From the NCBI GenBank assembly GCA_023439505.1, contig JAEXNR010000062.1, positions 457,859 to 521,858 of the forward strand: a stretch of DNA of 64,000 nt, read 5' to 3'. Shown one piece after another: positions 32,521 through 41,584 of the stretch; position 1 is the stretch's first letter; every line of letters starts with the position of its first letter. The notes under the pieces were generated by a model. That model was not told where the DNA came from, did no database searches, and saw only the letters and a list, made by a program, of their open reading frames with translations. The translations under genes were made by a program, and so were the position numbers. Source of the stretch: Bacillota bacterium. Its GTDB lineage: Bacteria; Bacillota; Clostridia; Lachnospirales; Lachnospiraceae.

Positions 32521-34026
32521 ATGGATAAGAAGGAAATCATTCTGGACGGTAAGTCGCTTACCATAGAAGAGATCCGGGAAGTGGCGGAGAATGAGGCGAC
32601 CGTTACCATCAGTACAAAGTCCAGAGAGAGGATCAGGGCGGCAAGAGCGCTGATCTTTCGGATGGATCAAAGAGGAGAAGCAGTATATGGCCTAAACATG
32701 GGTGTGGGCTGGAATAAAGACCGACAGGTAAAGGAGTGCTTCTACCCTGAGTATAATGCCAATTTATTACGAAGCCATATGATTGGAGTTAACCCGGAAT
32801 GCACTATGCAGGAGGTAAGAGGCAGTATGGTCATCAGACTGAATAAAATGGCCTGCGGACATACGGGGGTGGCAGAGGAAATCCCGGCATATCTGGAAGC
32901 ATTGCTTAATCTTGGGATTACCCCGGTGCTTAAGAAAAGAGGATCCATCGGAGAAGCTGACATTGGTACATTATCCGGCATCGGTCTTGCCATGATCGGA
33001 GAAGGAGAGGTGTTTTATCAGGGAGAAAGACTTCCTGCCATGGAAGCGCTTTTGATGGCGGGATTAAAGCCTTTGCAGCTTGGGCCTAAGGATGGGCTGG
33101 GAATTGTATCCTCCAATGCCCAGTCCGCCGCCTTTGCCTCCCTTTGTGTGAGTGAGATGCAATATCTTCTTGATACGCTTGACCTCATCTTCTGTTTATC
33201 TCTGGAAGCATTTCATGGCGTGGTGCATCCGTTGGATGAAAGTGTGAATGCGGTCAGGGGATTTCGCGGGCAGCTGCAATCGGTAAGCAATTGCAATATG
33301 AATTTAAAGGGCAGTTATTTATTCGGATCAGGGGAAGGCAAGGCGCTGCAGGATCCCCTCAGCTTTCGAAGCCATTGCGCCGTCATGGGTGCGGTGCGGG
33401 ATGCGCTTCATTTTCTTAAACAGCAATTATTGCTGGAACTTAATAGTTCGGATGATAATCCCTGTTTGCTGCCGGAGCAGGACCGGGCGGCGGGAAGTTC
33501 TAATTTTGAGCCGCTGGCCTGGGTGCTTCCCATGGAGATGTTAGGAATCGGACTGATGCATCTGTCCAGGATGATGGTAAATCGTATGCTTCGACTGGCA
33601 GATCCTGCCTTTACAAAGTTAAGCAGATTCCTGTCACCAAAGGAGGAGAATGTCATCGCCTTCAGCACTCTGCAGAAGACCTTTACCGCACTCGATACGG
33701 AGAACCGCCTGCTTGCAGCCCCTTCCTCCTTCGACTATACCGCTGTCGCAGGCCAGATTGAGGATCATGCCAGTAATGCAGGCTTTGCTGTATTAAAGAT
33801 AGAACGGATGTTGGATAATCTAACTTATATGGCTGGTATCGAACTGCTTCATGGAGCACAGGCCATAGACCTGCGTAAACCGGATACCATGGGAGAGAAG
33901 ACAAAACCGTTATTTGAGAATTATCGCAAGGAAATACCCTTCCTAAAGAAGGATAGAAATCTCTCGGTTGATATCCAGCGCTCTTATGATTTTATAAAGA
34001 AAATCAGAAAGAACAGATGGAATTAG
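32521..34026 (+). CDS. Second HutH-fold protein, MIO triad replaced
   Basis: 501 residues. The lyase fold is recognised by YGLNMGVGWN (Tyr 56; the usual TGFG is changed to MGVG), NLLRSHMIG, VRGSMVIRLN, ALQDPLSFRSHCAVMG, LNSSDDNPC, GSSNFEP and the final helix bundle. At the MIO position, GSIG (141-144) is followed by EAD instead of ASG, with no deletion, so the cofactor cannot form in the known way. QED of true HutH is replaced by QIEDHAS. It is more divergent than the first MIO-less copy. Probably an elimination or lyase-like enzyme of unknown substrate, or a non-catalytic partner. It is 45 bases after the Mo subunit gene. Confidence 0.8.
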   Translation: MDKKEIILDGKSLTIEEIREVAENEATVTISTKSRERIRAARALIFRMDQRGEAVYGLNMGVGWNKDRQVKECFYPEYNANLLRSHMIGVNPECTMQEVRGSMVIRLNKMACGHTGVAEEIPAYLEALLNLGITPVLKKRGSIGEADIGTLSGIGLAMIGEGEVFYQGERLPAMEALLMAGLKPLQLGPKDGLGIVSSNAQSAAFASLCVSEMQYLLDTLDLIFCLSLEAFHGVVHPLDESVNAVRGFRGQLQSVSNCNMNLKGSYLFGSGEGKALQDPLSFRSHCAVMGAVRDALHFLKQQLLLELNSSDDNPCLLPEQDRAAGSSNFEPLAWVLPMEMLGIGLMHLSRMMVNRMLRLADPAFTKLSRFLSPKEENVIAFSTLQKTFTALDTENRLLAAPSSFDYTAVAGQIEDHASNAGFAVLKIERMLDNLTYMAGIELLHGAQAIDLRKPDTMGEKTKPLFENYRKEIPFLKKDRNLSVDIQRSYDFIKKIRKNRWN

Positions 34027-34122
34027 AAAAGCGCCTTCATAATAATGGCGGGTTTGGGTTTTGAAATACTTGGCTTAATCGAAGGAAGTGTTGGAGTCGG
34101 CAGGCGCAGAAGGGAGCAGAAA

Positions 34123-35385
34123 ATGAGACGATTGTTAATAAAGAATATAGCACAGATTGCCACACCAAAAGGGACCACCCTCAGAAAAGGTAGTCAGATG
34201 GGGGAAATTACCTGCATTCAAAACGGTGCGATCTATATCGAAGATGAAACGATACGGTATGTGGGAACAATGGAGGAAATCCTTCCTAAGGTTTTAGAGG
34301 ACGACTTCGTGACCTTGGATGCCACAGGGAAATGCGCCGTACCCGGATTTGTGGATTCCCATACCCACTTTATTTTCGGGGGGTATCGTCCGGAAGAATT
34401 TATCATGAGATTAAAGGGCGCCGGATATCTTGATATCATGAAGATGGGTGGCGGTATTTGGGCCAGTGTACAGGCAACAAGGGAAGCCGGGGAGAAGGAG
34501 CTTTTGGAGCTGGGAAGGAAAAGGCTGAGAAAGATGCTGTCACAAGGCGTAACCACTGTGGAAGGTAAGAGTGGCTACGGACTGGATCTTATAACAGAGC
34601 AAAAGCAGCTGCAGGTGATGAAGAAGCTGGAGAGGGAACAACCGGTGAGCATCGTCTCAACCTATCTTGGTGCCCATGCTGTTCCGTTAGAATATAAGGG
34701 ACGGGAAGATGCTTATATCGATTATATGATTGAGACAGTCCTGCCGGTGATAAAAGAGAAAGAACTGGCTGAATTTTGTGATGTATTCTGCGAAGAAGGC
34801 GTGTTTAGCATTTCCCAGTCTGAAAAGTTATTACAGGCGGCAAAGGAGCAGGGATTTTCGGTAAAACTTCATGCGGATGAGATCATTACCCTTGGTGGAG
34901 GAGAGCTGGCCGTTACTCTGGGTGCTGCTTCTGCAGATCACTTGCTGGCAGTTTCAGAAGAAGGAATCCGCAGGCTGGCAGACGCCATGACAACAGCGAC
35001 GCTTCTGCCCTGTACGGCATTTTGCCTCGATAAGCCTTATGCGAAGGCAAGAACAATGATTGACGCAGGATGCGGAATTGCGCTGGCCAGTGATTTTAAT
35101 CCGGGAAGCTGCTTTGCCGGTTCCATTCCATTGATCTTTGCCCTGGCAGTGATTCATATGAAGATGACCATAGAAGAAGCGCTGTGTGCCATGACATTAA
35201 ACGGTGCCGCCGCCTTAAATCGAAGTGCATTGATCGGCAGTATAGAGGAAGGAAAACAGGCGGATCTTAATCTGCTGGAATATCCGGACTATAAGTTTCT
35301 GGTCTATCATACCGATGCCCAGATCATTGATACCGTAATAAAGAAGGGAGAAATCGTATATGGAGATCGATGTGAAAATCTATAA
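34123..35385 (+). CDS. hutI: Imidazolonepropionase
   Basis: 420 residues from ATG 34123 with RBS GGGAG; the longer frame from 34045 has no RBS. HutI motifs: GFVDSHTHFIFGGYRPEEF (metal HxH), GGGIWASVQATREA, TTVEGKSGYGLD, STYLGAHAVP, DVFCEEGVFS, LHADE, SADHLLAVS and LASDFNPGS (metal Asp). The enzyme opens imidazolone-5-propionate to N-formimino-L-glutamate, third step of histidine breakdown. A thioxo- or hydantoin-like ring is conceivable in this context. Operon mate of the MIO-less lyase and HutD. Confidence 0.93.
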   Translation: MRRLLIKNIAQIATPKGTTLRKGSQMGEITCIQNGAIYIEDETIRYVGTMEEILPKVLEDDFVTLDATGKCAVPGFVDSHTHFIFGGYRPEEFIMRLKGAGYLDIMKMGGGIWASVQATREAGEKELLELGRKRLRKMLSQGVTTVEGKSGYGLDLITEQKQLQVMKKLEREQPVSIVSTYLGAHAVPLEYKGREDAYIDYMIETVLPVIKEKELAEFCDVFCEEGVFSISQSEKLLQAAKEQGFSVKLHADEIITLGGGELAVTLGAASADHLLAVSEEGIRRLADAMTTATLLPCTAFCLDKPYAKARTMIDAGCGIALASDFNPGSCFAGSIPLIFALAVIHMKMTIEEALCAMTLNGAAALNRSALIGSIEEGKQADLNLLEYPDYKFLVYHTDAQIIDTVIKKGEIVYGDRCENL

Positions 35386-35965
35386 CACCTTTACCACAAG
35401 TAAATGGTCCGGCGGTGAGACAACGGAGCTCTTCATTTATCCGCCGGCCTCTCAATATAAGAAACGGGACTTCCAGTTTCGTATCAGCAGTGCGACAATC
35501 CCTGAGGAAAAGAGTGATTTTACCAAACTCCCTGGCATCGACCGAAATCTGCTTGTGCTTAGCGGAACAACAACGCTTACCTTTCCTGATCAGGTTGTCA
35601 CATTGTCAGAGGATGAGCAGATTGAATTCAGCGGGGATTGGGATACCACCAGTGAAGGGGAGGCCACGGATTTCAATCTGATGATGCAGAATGGTGCACA
35701 GGGGTCACTGGAGTCCCTTTGTCTGCTGCCGGGGGATCGGGAGATTTGCGGAATATTTCTAAAGAAGAGGTCAAAATGTTTTGTATGCTTATATCTGTGC
35801 GAAGGAAGTATCATTGTCAGAGACGGATATGGAATGAGAAATATTTTGCAGGGAGAACTTGGCGTGCTTGAAATTCCCGGAGATCAGGGTGTCTCTGGTG
35901 TTACCTTTGAGAATGTAACGGATCGAAAGGTAAAGATGATTAAGACGGTGGTATATATTGATTAA
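35360..35965 (+). CDS. hutD: HutD family protein
   Basis: 201 residues; the ATG overlaps the end of hutI by 26 bases and has its own RBS AAGGGAG. Family features: WSGGETTELFIYPP at the N-terminus, FQFRISSATIPEEKSDFTKLPGIDRNLLVLSG, and a cupin-like double-stranded beta fold. HutD is a conserved accessory protein of histidine-utilisation clusters, proposed to limit hut overactivity, perhaps by binding formimino- or formyl-glutamate. Its presence links this island to the hut pathway even though the HutH copies are altered. Confidence 0.9.
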   Translation: MEIDVKIYNTFTTSKWSGGETTELFIYPPASQYKKRDFQFRISSATIPEEKSDFTKLPGIDRNLLVLSGTTTLTFPDQVVTLSEDEQIEFSGDWDTTSEGEATDFNLMMQNGAQGSLESLCLLPGDREICGIFLKKRSKCFVCLYLCEGSIIVRDGYGMRNILQGELGVLEIPGDQGVSGVTFENVTDRKVKMIKTVVYID

Positions 35966-35995
35966 ATAAATCCACATTTAGTTTCCGATTTAGAC

Positions 35996-36009
35996 GCCGT
36001 CCGGACGGC
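35996..36009. other. Perfect 14-bp GC-rich palindrome
   Basis: GCCGTCCGGACGGC in the 58-bp gap before the kinase-like gene, 5 bases ahead of the RBS AAGGAGG. It could form a 5-bp stem with CCGG loop close to the RBS or be a protein site. It stands out in an AT-rich gap. Confidence 0.6.
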
Positions 36010-36023
36010 AGAAGGAGGTTAGA

Positions 36024-36614
36024 ATGAATACATATGTTGTTACGATTGCAAGGGAGTTTGGAAGTTTAGGAAGAACCATCGGAAAGAGGCTTTCCCAGGA
36101 GCTGGAGATCGGCTATTATGACAGGGAACTTCTGGAGGAAGCTGCGGACATCATGAATACCAATGTGGAAAGTCTTGCCGATTATGATGAGAAACTGAAG
36201 AACCGCTTAACAAAGGCCTTGTATCCCATGGGGCTGGACTCCACCTTAATTCAGACGAAGTTATTTGAGACCCAGAAGATGAAGATTCTTGATATTGCGG
36301 ACAGGGAATCCTGTGTCATTGTAGGAAGGTGTGCCAATCATATCCTGCGGGAACATCAGAATGTATTAAAGGTTTTCGTCTACGCCCCTTATGAGGAACG
36401 GATGAAGAACTGCACCAGGGAGTTAAATCTTGATCCGGAGGAAGCAAAGCGTATGATCCGGTCCGTAGATAAGGCCAGACAATTGTATCATGAGTACTAT
36501 ACCAATGAGAAGTATAAGGAAATCGAATCCTACGATATCTTAATCAACAGCAGCCTTCTGGGGGTGGAGGGAACCGTAGCGTTGATAAAAGATCTTGTTA
36601 AGAATAGATTCTAA
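36024..36614 (+). CDS. Cytidylate kinase-like family protein
   Basis: 196 residues. Starts VVTIAREFGSLGRTIGKRL, where the P-loop is a variant (GSLGRTIGK), then YYDRELLEEAA and VIVGRCANHIL, the marks of the cytidylate-kinase-2 family found beside many transport and metabolism genes in Firmicutes. Its nucleoside specificity is not known. It closes the plus-strand operon, with a strong terminator 60 bases later. Confidence 0.88.
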   Translation: MNTYVVTIAREFGSLGRTIGKRLSQELEIGYYDRELLEEAADIMNTNVESLADYDEKLKNRLTKALYPMGLDSTLIQTKLFETQKMKILDIADRESCVIVGRCANHILREHQNVLKVFVYAPYEERMKNCTRELNLDPEEAKRMIRSVDKARQLYHEYYTNEKYKEIESYDILINSSLLGVEGTVALIKDLVKNRF

Positions 36615-36674
36615 GATACAGGACTTACGTATCAGGTGTTCTTCATTTTGATGAAAACGAATATCGAACCTCTT

Positions 36675-36726
36675 AAGAGAATAAATCGTAAACTATTTGG
36701 AACGTATTCGATTTATTCTCTTTTTT
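36675..36726 (+). terminator. Strong terminator of the hutI-hutD operon
   Basis: Perfect 14-bp stem AAGAGAATAAATCG (36675-36688) / CGATTTATTCTCTT (36709-36722) with a 20-nt loop and a T6 tract. Lies in the convergent gap with the SARP gene and probably also serves the other strand less well. Confidence 0.9.
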
Positions 36727-36771
36727 ATGATACCAAACGCAGCAAAACTCATCTTGAATATAAGGAATCTC

Positions 36772-39714
36772 TTAGGATAACAGACGTTTCGCATCCTGCA
36801 GATAAAAGGACAGTGATTCTGTGAGCACGTCAGAAAACTTTGCCGGATATTTTGTGAGAAGATCTGATTGAATGGTTCTCAAAACCCCTTTTTCAATGGG
36901 AGATCCCAACTGATTGGAGGCTTTTTTGGCAGCATTCAGATAGGATTTGGCCGTATCGAAGTCGTTCATTTCACTATAATAAATGGCACAATATCCTTTG
37001 GCTGTAGAACGTCCCATCAGGGTAAAGGAATTATCATAGATGTCTGATGCGATCAGAAAGTAGCGGAATGCCTGGTCTTTATCTCCCTTTTCATAGTAGG
37101 TGCAGCCGGTATTTGTATAATAAGTAGCATTCGGATTGATATTATTTCTCTGGCATAAATCGATTGCGGTATGGTAATACTCCAGCGCTTTGTCATAGTG
37201 CTTTTGTCTGCGCTCCATATCTCCAAGATAATTATAGGCAGCAGAAGTATTGATAAAGCAGGTACTGTTTTGTATACTGTGATTTTCCAGGATGGAGATG
37301 GATTCCATCAAATTTTCATAACAGCCACCATAGTTTTCCGACAGCATCTGTAGCAATCCGTTGAGCCGGAGAAATAATGCGTATTCCAGCCACATATAAT
37401 TTTCTTTTGAAAGTGTTAAACCTTTTTGAATATATTCCTGCATAAGATCAGGAAGATTGATCTGAATGCCGTAATATACCATTTGCCGAAGGGCACGCAG
37501 CAGATAGGACGGGTGATTTTGTACATAGTTTAATTGTAAGGCGTCTTTGATGCTGACCAGACCTTCACAGTATAATCCCGTCAATATGGAGTAGCGACCT
37601 TTGGCAATGAGAAGTCGTGCATGCAATTCTTCGTATAATTCCATGTCATAAAACTGATTCTTACACTCATTTAATTTCTTCTCAATATCCAAAAAGTACT
37701 GGGTCAGATTTTCCGGGGTTTGAAGATTGTCCTCGGTAATCTGACTGGGATAAAGCTCAAACATGGTGACAGACATATCCTCAAATTGATAAATCTGATA
37801 CATCAGTGTCTTAACCGTATTACCCCCCAGCGTAAAGTAATAGATTAACTTATTATAGTAAGCGGATGTATTCCGGGGGAGGGTCTGTTCCAGGGCATTT
37901 GCTATGCTGTTGCATAATACCTTTTGCTTGGAGGGCGGAATCTGGGAGCTTACATATTCCCGCATTTTAGAATGAGTAAAGGTAAACCGGATTTCATTGT
38001 GCAGCAGCTTTTCCTTAATCAGTGCCCGTGATTTTAATTCTTCCAGAGAATTTAGTACTTCCATGGGATTTCCGCCGAAGATCTTTTCCAATAAATCCAG
38101 GGAGGCATAATCATGAAACAAGGATATGATATCCAGGGTTTGTCTTGCCAGCGTATTCAGTCCCATCAGCCGTTGTGCCAGGATACTCTGAGCATTGATG
38201 GAAAGTTCCGAAAGGTTTTTTTGTTCTTTGTAGGTGGTAAGCAGTTCGGTTAGGAAGAAGGCATTCCCTGCTGTCTCCTCTACGATTTTATCCAGGACGG
38301 AGGGTGGGATTTTCTGAAGATCCAGGGTTGCTCCGATGATTTCCATCATATCCTCCCTGGAAAACCGATTCAGGTGAATCTGAGTGAGAAGTCCCTCCTT
38401 TTGAATTCCCCCTACAAATTCCAGCATGGCAGTATTAAGTGGATCCAGGGATGTGAAAATAATCATAAAGTTCTCCTGCAGGTCCCGGAGCAAGGTTCCG
38501 ATGAGATGCCTGCTGATGTCATCGGCAAAGTGTAAATTATCAAAAAATAATAGTATGGGGACCTGCTCTGCGATCTGAGATATTATGCGATAGATTCCAT
38601 TCTGTACCGCTCGTAAATTCAGGGTGTTTGCCAGTTCAAAGGGAATTGTCTGAACCACAGCCCAATGGCTGCCAAAGGTGGGAAAGAATTGAGCCACTGC
38701 CTGAATATAGTTTGAAGCAATCGGTATCTCATGTTTCTGTATGTAATCATCCAGCTGCAGCATGATGCTGTTCCAGGGATAGAACAACGTATCTTTTTCC
38801 TGAGAAAAGCAAAGCGTCGATAGGGTAAGGGTATCGTCGGATTTCATTGATTCCAGCAGGCTCTGAACCAGATAGGTTTTGCCGATTCCGTTTTCTCCGC
38901 TGACAATCACAGCCTGTACTTTACCGTTTACAAAATTATGATAAACATTCTTTAGCAGAAGGGCTTCCTTTTTACGGGCACGTACCACAAAATTATCAGA
39001 ACCCTCTTCTTCCGTTGCAGAGTCAGCCCACTCCATGCGCAGCTTACGGTAGAGATCCGTAATTTCCTGCCCGGGTACAATGCCAAGCTCTTCTCCCAGT
39101 TCTTTGTGAAGCTTCTGATAAGCCTTAATCCCTTTCAGATATAATTTATTGGCATGATAGGCCTTGATCAGGGCATAAACCACCCGTTCATCAAAAGGAT
39201 CTGCCTTCATATAGGAGAGGCAGCTTAATTCTATCTTGGATAAATTATCATAGGAGAGGGAATGAATGTAGTCATACAGTTTAATCAGATAATAGGATCT
39301 GATATTCTCCCGTTTCTGCGCAATCCATTGTTCAAATGCCTCTGAATTTTTCACTAAGAAGTTACTCAAAAAATCAGTATCATAGACGTTCATATTTCCA
39401 TGTTCCATTAATTCATCAGCGTCACATTGAAGGGTAATATCAGGATGCAGGGTCAGATTGAATTTCTGGGAGGAGGTTATGACTTCAAAGCCAAACACTT
39501 TTTTGATCATATAAAGTGCATGGCGTAAATTCTTATGTGCGGTTTCCGTGTTGGCATCCTCCCATAGTAAATAGGAAATCACGTCCCGTGTCGCACTCTT
39601 TTCCACGGCGATATAATAAAACAATGCCTCCGTCTTCTTATAAGGAAAGACCACCGGATTTCCGTCTAATAATACGAGGGGGGTCTGTAAGGTAAATACT
39701 TGTATTTTAGGCAT
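36772..39714 (-). CDS. SARP/BTAD-type transcriptional regulator with AAA ATPase and TPR domains
   Basis: 980 residues from the ATG complementary to 39712-39714 (RBS GGAGG); an upstream in-frame ATG at 39726 lacks spacing. N-terminal OmpR/SARP winged helix (about 1-95, PYKKTEALFYYIAVEKSATRD ... HKNLRHALYMIKK), BTAD helical domain (100-235, ending ELGIVPGQEITDLYRKL), AAA ATPase with Walker A GENGIGKT (about 280) and LLFFDNLHFAD, then helical repeats and TPRs (YNYLGDMERRQKHYDKALEYYHTAIDL). A large activator of the LuxR-LAL/SARP kind, sensing an unknown inducer. Located between the two halves of the hut-like island, so it is the best candidate activator of it. Confidence 0.9.
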   Translation of the reverse strand: MPKIQVFTLQTPLVLLDGNPVVFPYKKTEALFYYIAVEKSATRDVISYLLWEDANTETAHKNLRHALYMIKKVFGFEVITSSQKFNLTLHPDITLQCDADELMEHGNMNVYDTDFLSNFLVKNSEAFEQWIAQKRENIRSYYLIKLYDYIHSLSYDNLSKIELSCLSYMKADPFDERVVYALIKAYHANKLYLKGIKAYQKLHKELGEELGIVPGQEITDLYRKLRMEWADSATEEEGSDNFVVRARKKEALLLKNVYHNFVNGKVQAVIVSGENGIGKTYLVQSLLESMKSDDTLTLSTLCFSQEKDTLFYPWNSIMLQLDDYIQKHEIPIASNYIQAVAQFFPTFGSHWAVVQTIPFELANTLNLRAVQNGIYRIISQIAEQVPILLFFDNLHFADDISRHLIGTLLRDLQENFMIIFTSLDPLNTAMLEFVGGIQKEGLLTQIHLNRFSREDMMEIIGATLDLQKIPPSVLDKIVEETAGNAFFLTELLTTYKEQKNLSELSINAQSILAQRLMGLNTLARQTLDIISLFHDYASLDLLEKIFGGNPMEVLNSLEELKSRALIKEKLLHNEIRFTFTHSKMREYVSSQIPPSKQKVLCNSIANALEQTLPRNTSAYYNKLIYYFTLGGNTVKTLMYQIYQFEDMSVTMFELYPSQITEDNLQTPENLTQYFLDIEKKLNECKNQFYDMELYEELHARLLIAKGRYSILTGLYCEGLVSIKDALQLNYVQNHPSYLLRALRQMVYYGIQINLPDLMQEYIQKGLTLSKENYMWLEYALFLRLNGLLQMLSENYGGCYENLMESISILENHSIQNSTCFINTSAAYNYLGDMERRQKHYDKALEYYHTAIDLCQRNNINPNATYYTNTGCTYYEKGDKDQAFRYFLIASDIYDNSFTLMGRSTAKGYCAIYYSEMNDFDTAKSYLNAAKKASNQLGSPIEKGVLRTIQSDLLTKYPAKFSDVLTESLSFYLQDAKRLLS

Positions 39715-39747
39715 AATATCCTCCATCCATGTCCTGCTTTTTATGTT

Positions 39748-39776
39748 ATTCTACTTTATAATGAGTAAATTGTCAA
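39748..39776 (-). promoter_or_regulatory. Promoter of the SARP regulator gene
   Basis: On the minus strand TTGACA (complement of 39771-39776), 17-bp spacer, TAGAAT (complement of 39748-39753), about 34 bases before the ATG. Near-consensus. Confidence 0.85.
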
Positions 39777-39838
39777 AAAAATAATAGTCATAATGAAATT
39801 ATTAGACGCTTTTTAGACAAGCATTTGATATACCTATT

Positions 39839-39891
39839 AAAGAAAAAAGCACAAGGTTGTGTAACTGATATGACCTTGTGCTTTTTTCTTT
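39839..39891. terminator. Bidirectional terminator or attenuator before the importer operon
   Basis: A 19-bp perfect inverted repeat, AAAGAAAAAAGCACAAGGT (39839-39857) and ACCTTGTGCTTTTTTCTTT (39873-39891), with a 15-nt loop. T-runs exist on both strands. It lies only 54 bases before the first transporter ATG and no convincing promoter follows it, so transcription of that operon may have to pass through it. Confidence 0.85.
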
Positions 39892-39945
39892 TGACAAGTG
39901 AAACAGCTTGAATGGAAGATGATCAAAGAACAAGGAGGTAAAGCT

Positions 39946-40587
39946 ATGTTAGAGAAGATGATATCTTATTATCAGGGGAATCCGGGCAAATATTGGAATG
40001 CGGTAATCAATCATTTGACGATCAGCCTGCAGGTGGTTTTTGCAGCAATTATTATTGGTGTGGTACTTGGAATCATTTGCGCCAAGAACGAGAAAAGTGC
40101 AAAATTTATCTCAAGCTATGTAAATATTCTTCGGGTAATTCCAAGTTTGGCGCTGTTGGTTATTATGATTCCGGTTCTTGGAATCGGTAGAAAATCTGCA
40201 ATCGTAGCACTTGTCGTCATTGCAATTCCGCCGATTATGATTAATACTGCGGCAGGGTTGCTTGGGATAGAGCCGAATATACTGGAAACCGCAAAAGGTA
40301 TGGGGATGAATTCAAAGCAAATGTTTTTCGATATAGAACTACCGTTAGCATATCCGCTGATACTGACAGGCATCAGGACCGCGACGGTAGAAACCATAGC
40401 AAGTGCCAGCATTGCATCTTATATTGGTGCCGGTGGTCTGGGAGATTTAATATTTACCGGTCTTGGGGTAAATAAGACGGAGATTGTGCTGTTGGGCGGT
40501 CTTAGTATCGCCATAATTTCCATCGTAGCGGACTTGATTTTAGCAATTTATCAGTCGCATGTTGTACGTTATATGAATGAAATTTAG
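39946..40587 (+). CDS. Betaine/osmoprotectant-type ABC permease (OpuCB/OpuCD family)
   Basis: 213 residues from ATG 39946 with perfect RBS AAGGAGGT. Five to six membrane helices and the coupling loop IEPNILETAKGMGMNSKQMFFDIELPLAYPLILTGIRTATVETIASASIASYIGAGGLG, with GLG near the end, are typical of OpuCB/OpuCD/ProW-like proteins. First of permease-ATPase-permease; the binding protein is at 27750-28670. Confidence 0.93.
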   Translation: MLEKMISYYQGNPGKYWNAVINHLTISLQVVFAAIIIGVVLGIICAKNEKSAKFISSYVNILRVIPSLALLVIMIPVLGIGRKSAIVALVVIAIPPIMINTAAGLLGIEPNILETAKGMGMNSKQMFFDIELPLAYPLILTGIRTATVETIASASIASYIGAGGLGDLIFTGLGVNKTEIVLLGGLSIAIISIVADLILAIYQSHVVRYMNEI

Positions 40588-40598
40588 GGGGGACGATA

Positions 40599-41561
40599 AT
40601 GAGTGAAGATAAAGTGATTTTGCAATTTGTGAATACCTGTAAAAGATTTGAGAATATGGAAAAGAATGCAGTGAATCATGTGGAGCTCTCCATCATGGAC
40701 GGAGAATTTGTAACCATTCTTGGTACCTCAGGTTCGGGAAAAACAACACTGATGAAGATGGTGAACCTTCTTTATGATATTACAGACGGTGACATCTTAT
40801 TTCACGGTAAAAGCATCAAAAGTTTATCGCCGGTAGAACATAGAAGAAAAATCGGCTATGTGGTTCAGCAAAGCGGGTTATTTCCGCACATGACCGTAGA
40901 AGATAATATTGCGGTCGTTCCAAACATTCTGAAATGGGATAAGAAACGAATTGCTAAGAGAGTGGAGGAGCTGTTGGAAATGGTCAGCTTAAACCCGCAG
41001 ATCTACAGGAAACGTTATCCCCGTCAGCTCTCCGGCGGACAGCAGCAGCGGATCGGAATTGCCAGAGCCATGGCAGCAGATCCCGATGTGATGCTGATGG
41101 ATGAGCCCTTTGGAGCCATTGATGCCATTACCAGAGAGTCCCTGCAGAATGAGCTTCGTAAGCTGCAAAAGGAAACAAAGAAGACAATATTATTCGTTAC
41201 CCATGATATTCAGGAGGCATTTAAACTGGGAGACCGGGTCATTATCATGGACGACGGAGAATTGCAGCAATTTGACACACCCAATCATATTATGCTGCAC
41301 CCGGCGAATGATTATGTTCGTAAACTGGTATCTGCGGATGATGCAATGCAGAGAATCAAAACCGTTACGCTGGAGGCAGTCATGGTAGCAGTCAAAGAAT
41401 ATCATGCAGTAAAGAAAAATGTGCTGAATATGTATACGTCCATCGAAGGCTCTCTGCCGATTTTCTTAAACAACAAAGATGCGACAATTTACATTGAGAA
41501 TGATTTGGGAGAAGTTGTTGGTCAGGTAGAATGGGAACAGTTATCCTTTATCGCTGATTAA
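40599..41561 (+). CDS. Betaine/osmoprotectant-type ABC ATPase (OpuCA/ProV family)
   Basis: 320 residues. Walker A GTSGSGKT, Q-loop VVQQSGLFPHMTV, signature LSGGQQQR, Walker B LMDEPFGAID and switch FVTHD are complete. Usual OpuCA proteins carry two CBS domains at the C-terminus; here only about 70 residues follow the ATPase core (LPIFLNNKDATIYIENDLGEVVGQVEW), resembling one short CBS-like end, so osmotic gating by tandem CBS domains is probably reduced. This fits a catabolic importer better than an osmoprotection system. Confidence 0.93.
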   Translation: MSEDKVILQFVNTCKRFENMEKNAVNHVELSIMDGEFVTILGTSGSGKTTLMKMVNLLYDITDGDILFHGKSIKSLSPVEHRRKIGYVVQQSGLFPHMTVEDNIAVVPNILKWDKKRIAKRVEELLEMVSLNPQIYRKRYPRQLSGGQQQRIGIARAMAADPDVMLMDEPFGAIDAITRESLQNELRKLQKETKKTILFVTHDIQEAFKLGDRVIIMDDGELQQFDTPNHIMLHPANDYVRKLVSADDAMQRIKTVTLEAVMVAVKEYHAVKKNVLNMYTSIEGSLPIFLNNKDATIYIENDLGEVVGQVEWEQLSFIAD

Positions 41562-41584
41562 TAAAGAAAGGCAGGTAAAACCCT

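Noticed and set aside
32245..32670. 141-codon minus-strand frame across the junction of the Mo subunit and HutH-like genes
   Set aside because: Antisense to two real genes and without homology or RBS.
39898..39945. GTG start for the first importer permease at 39898
   Set aside because: It directly follows the terminator and has no RBS, whereas ATG 39946 has AAGGAGGT.
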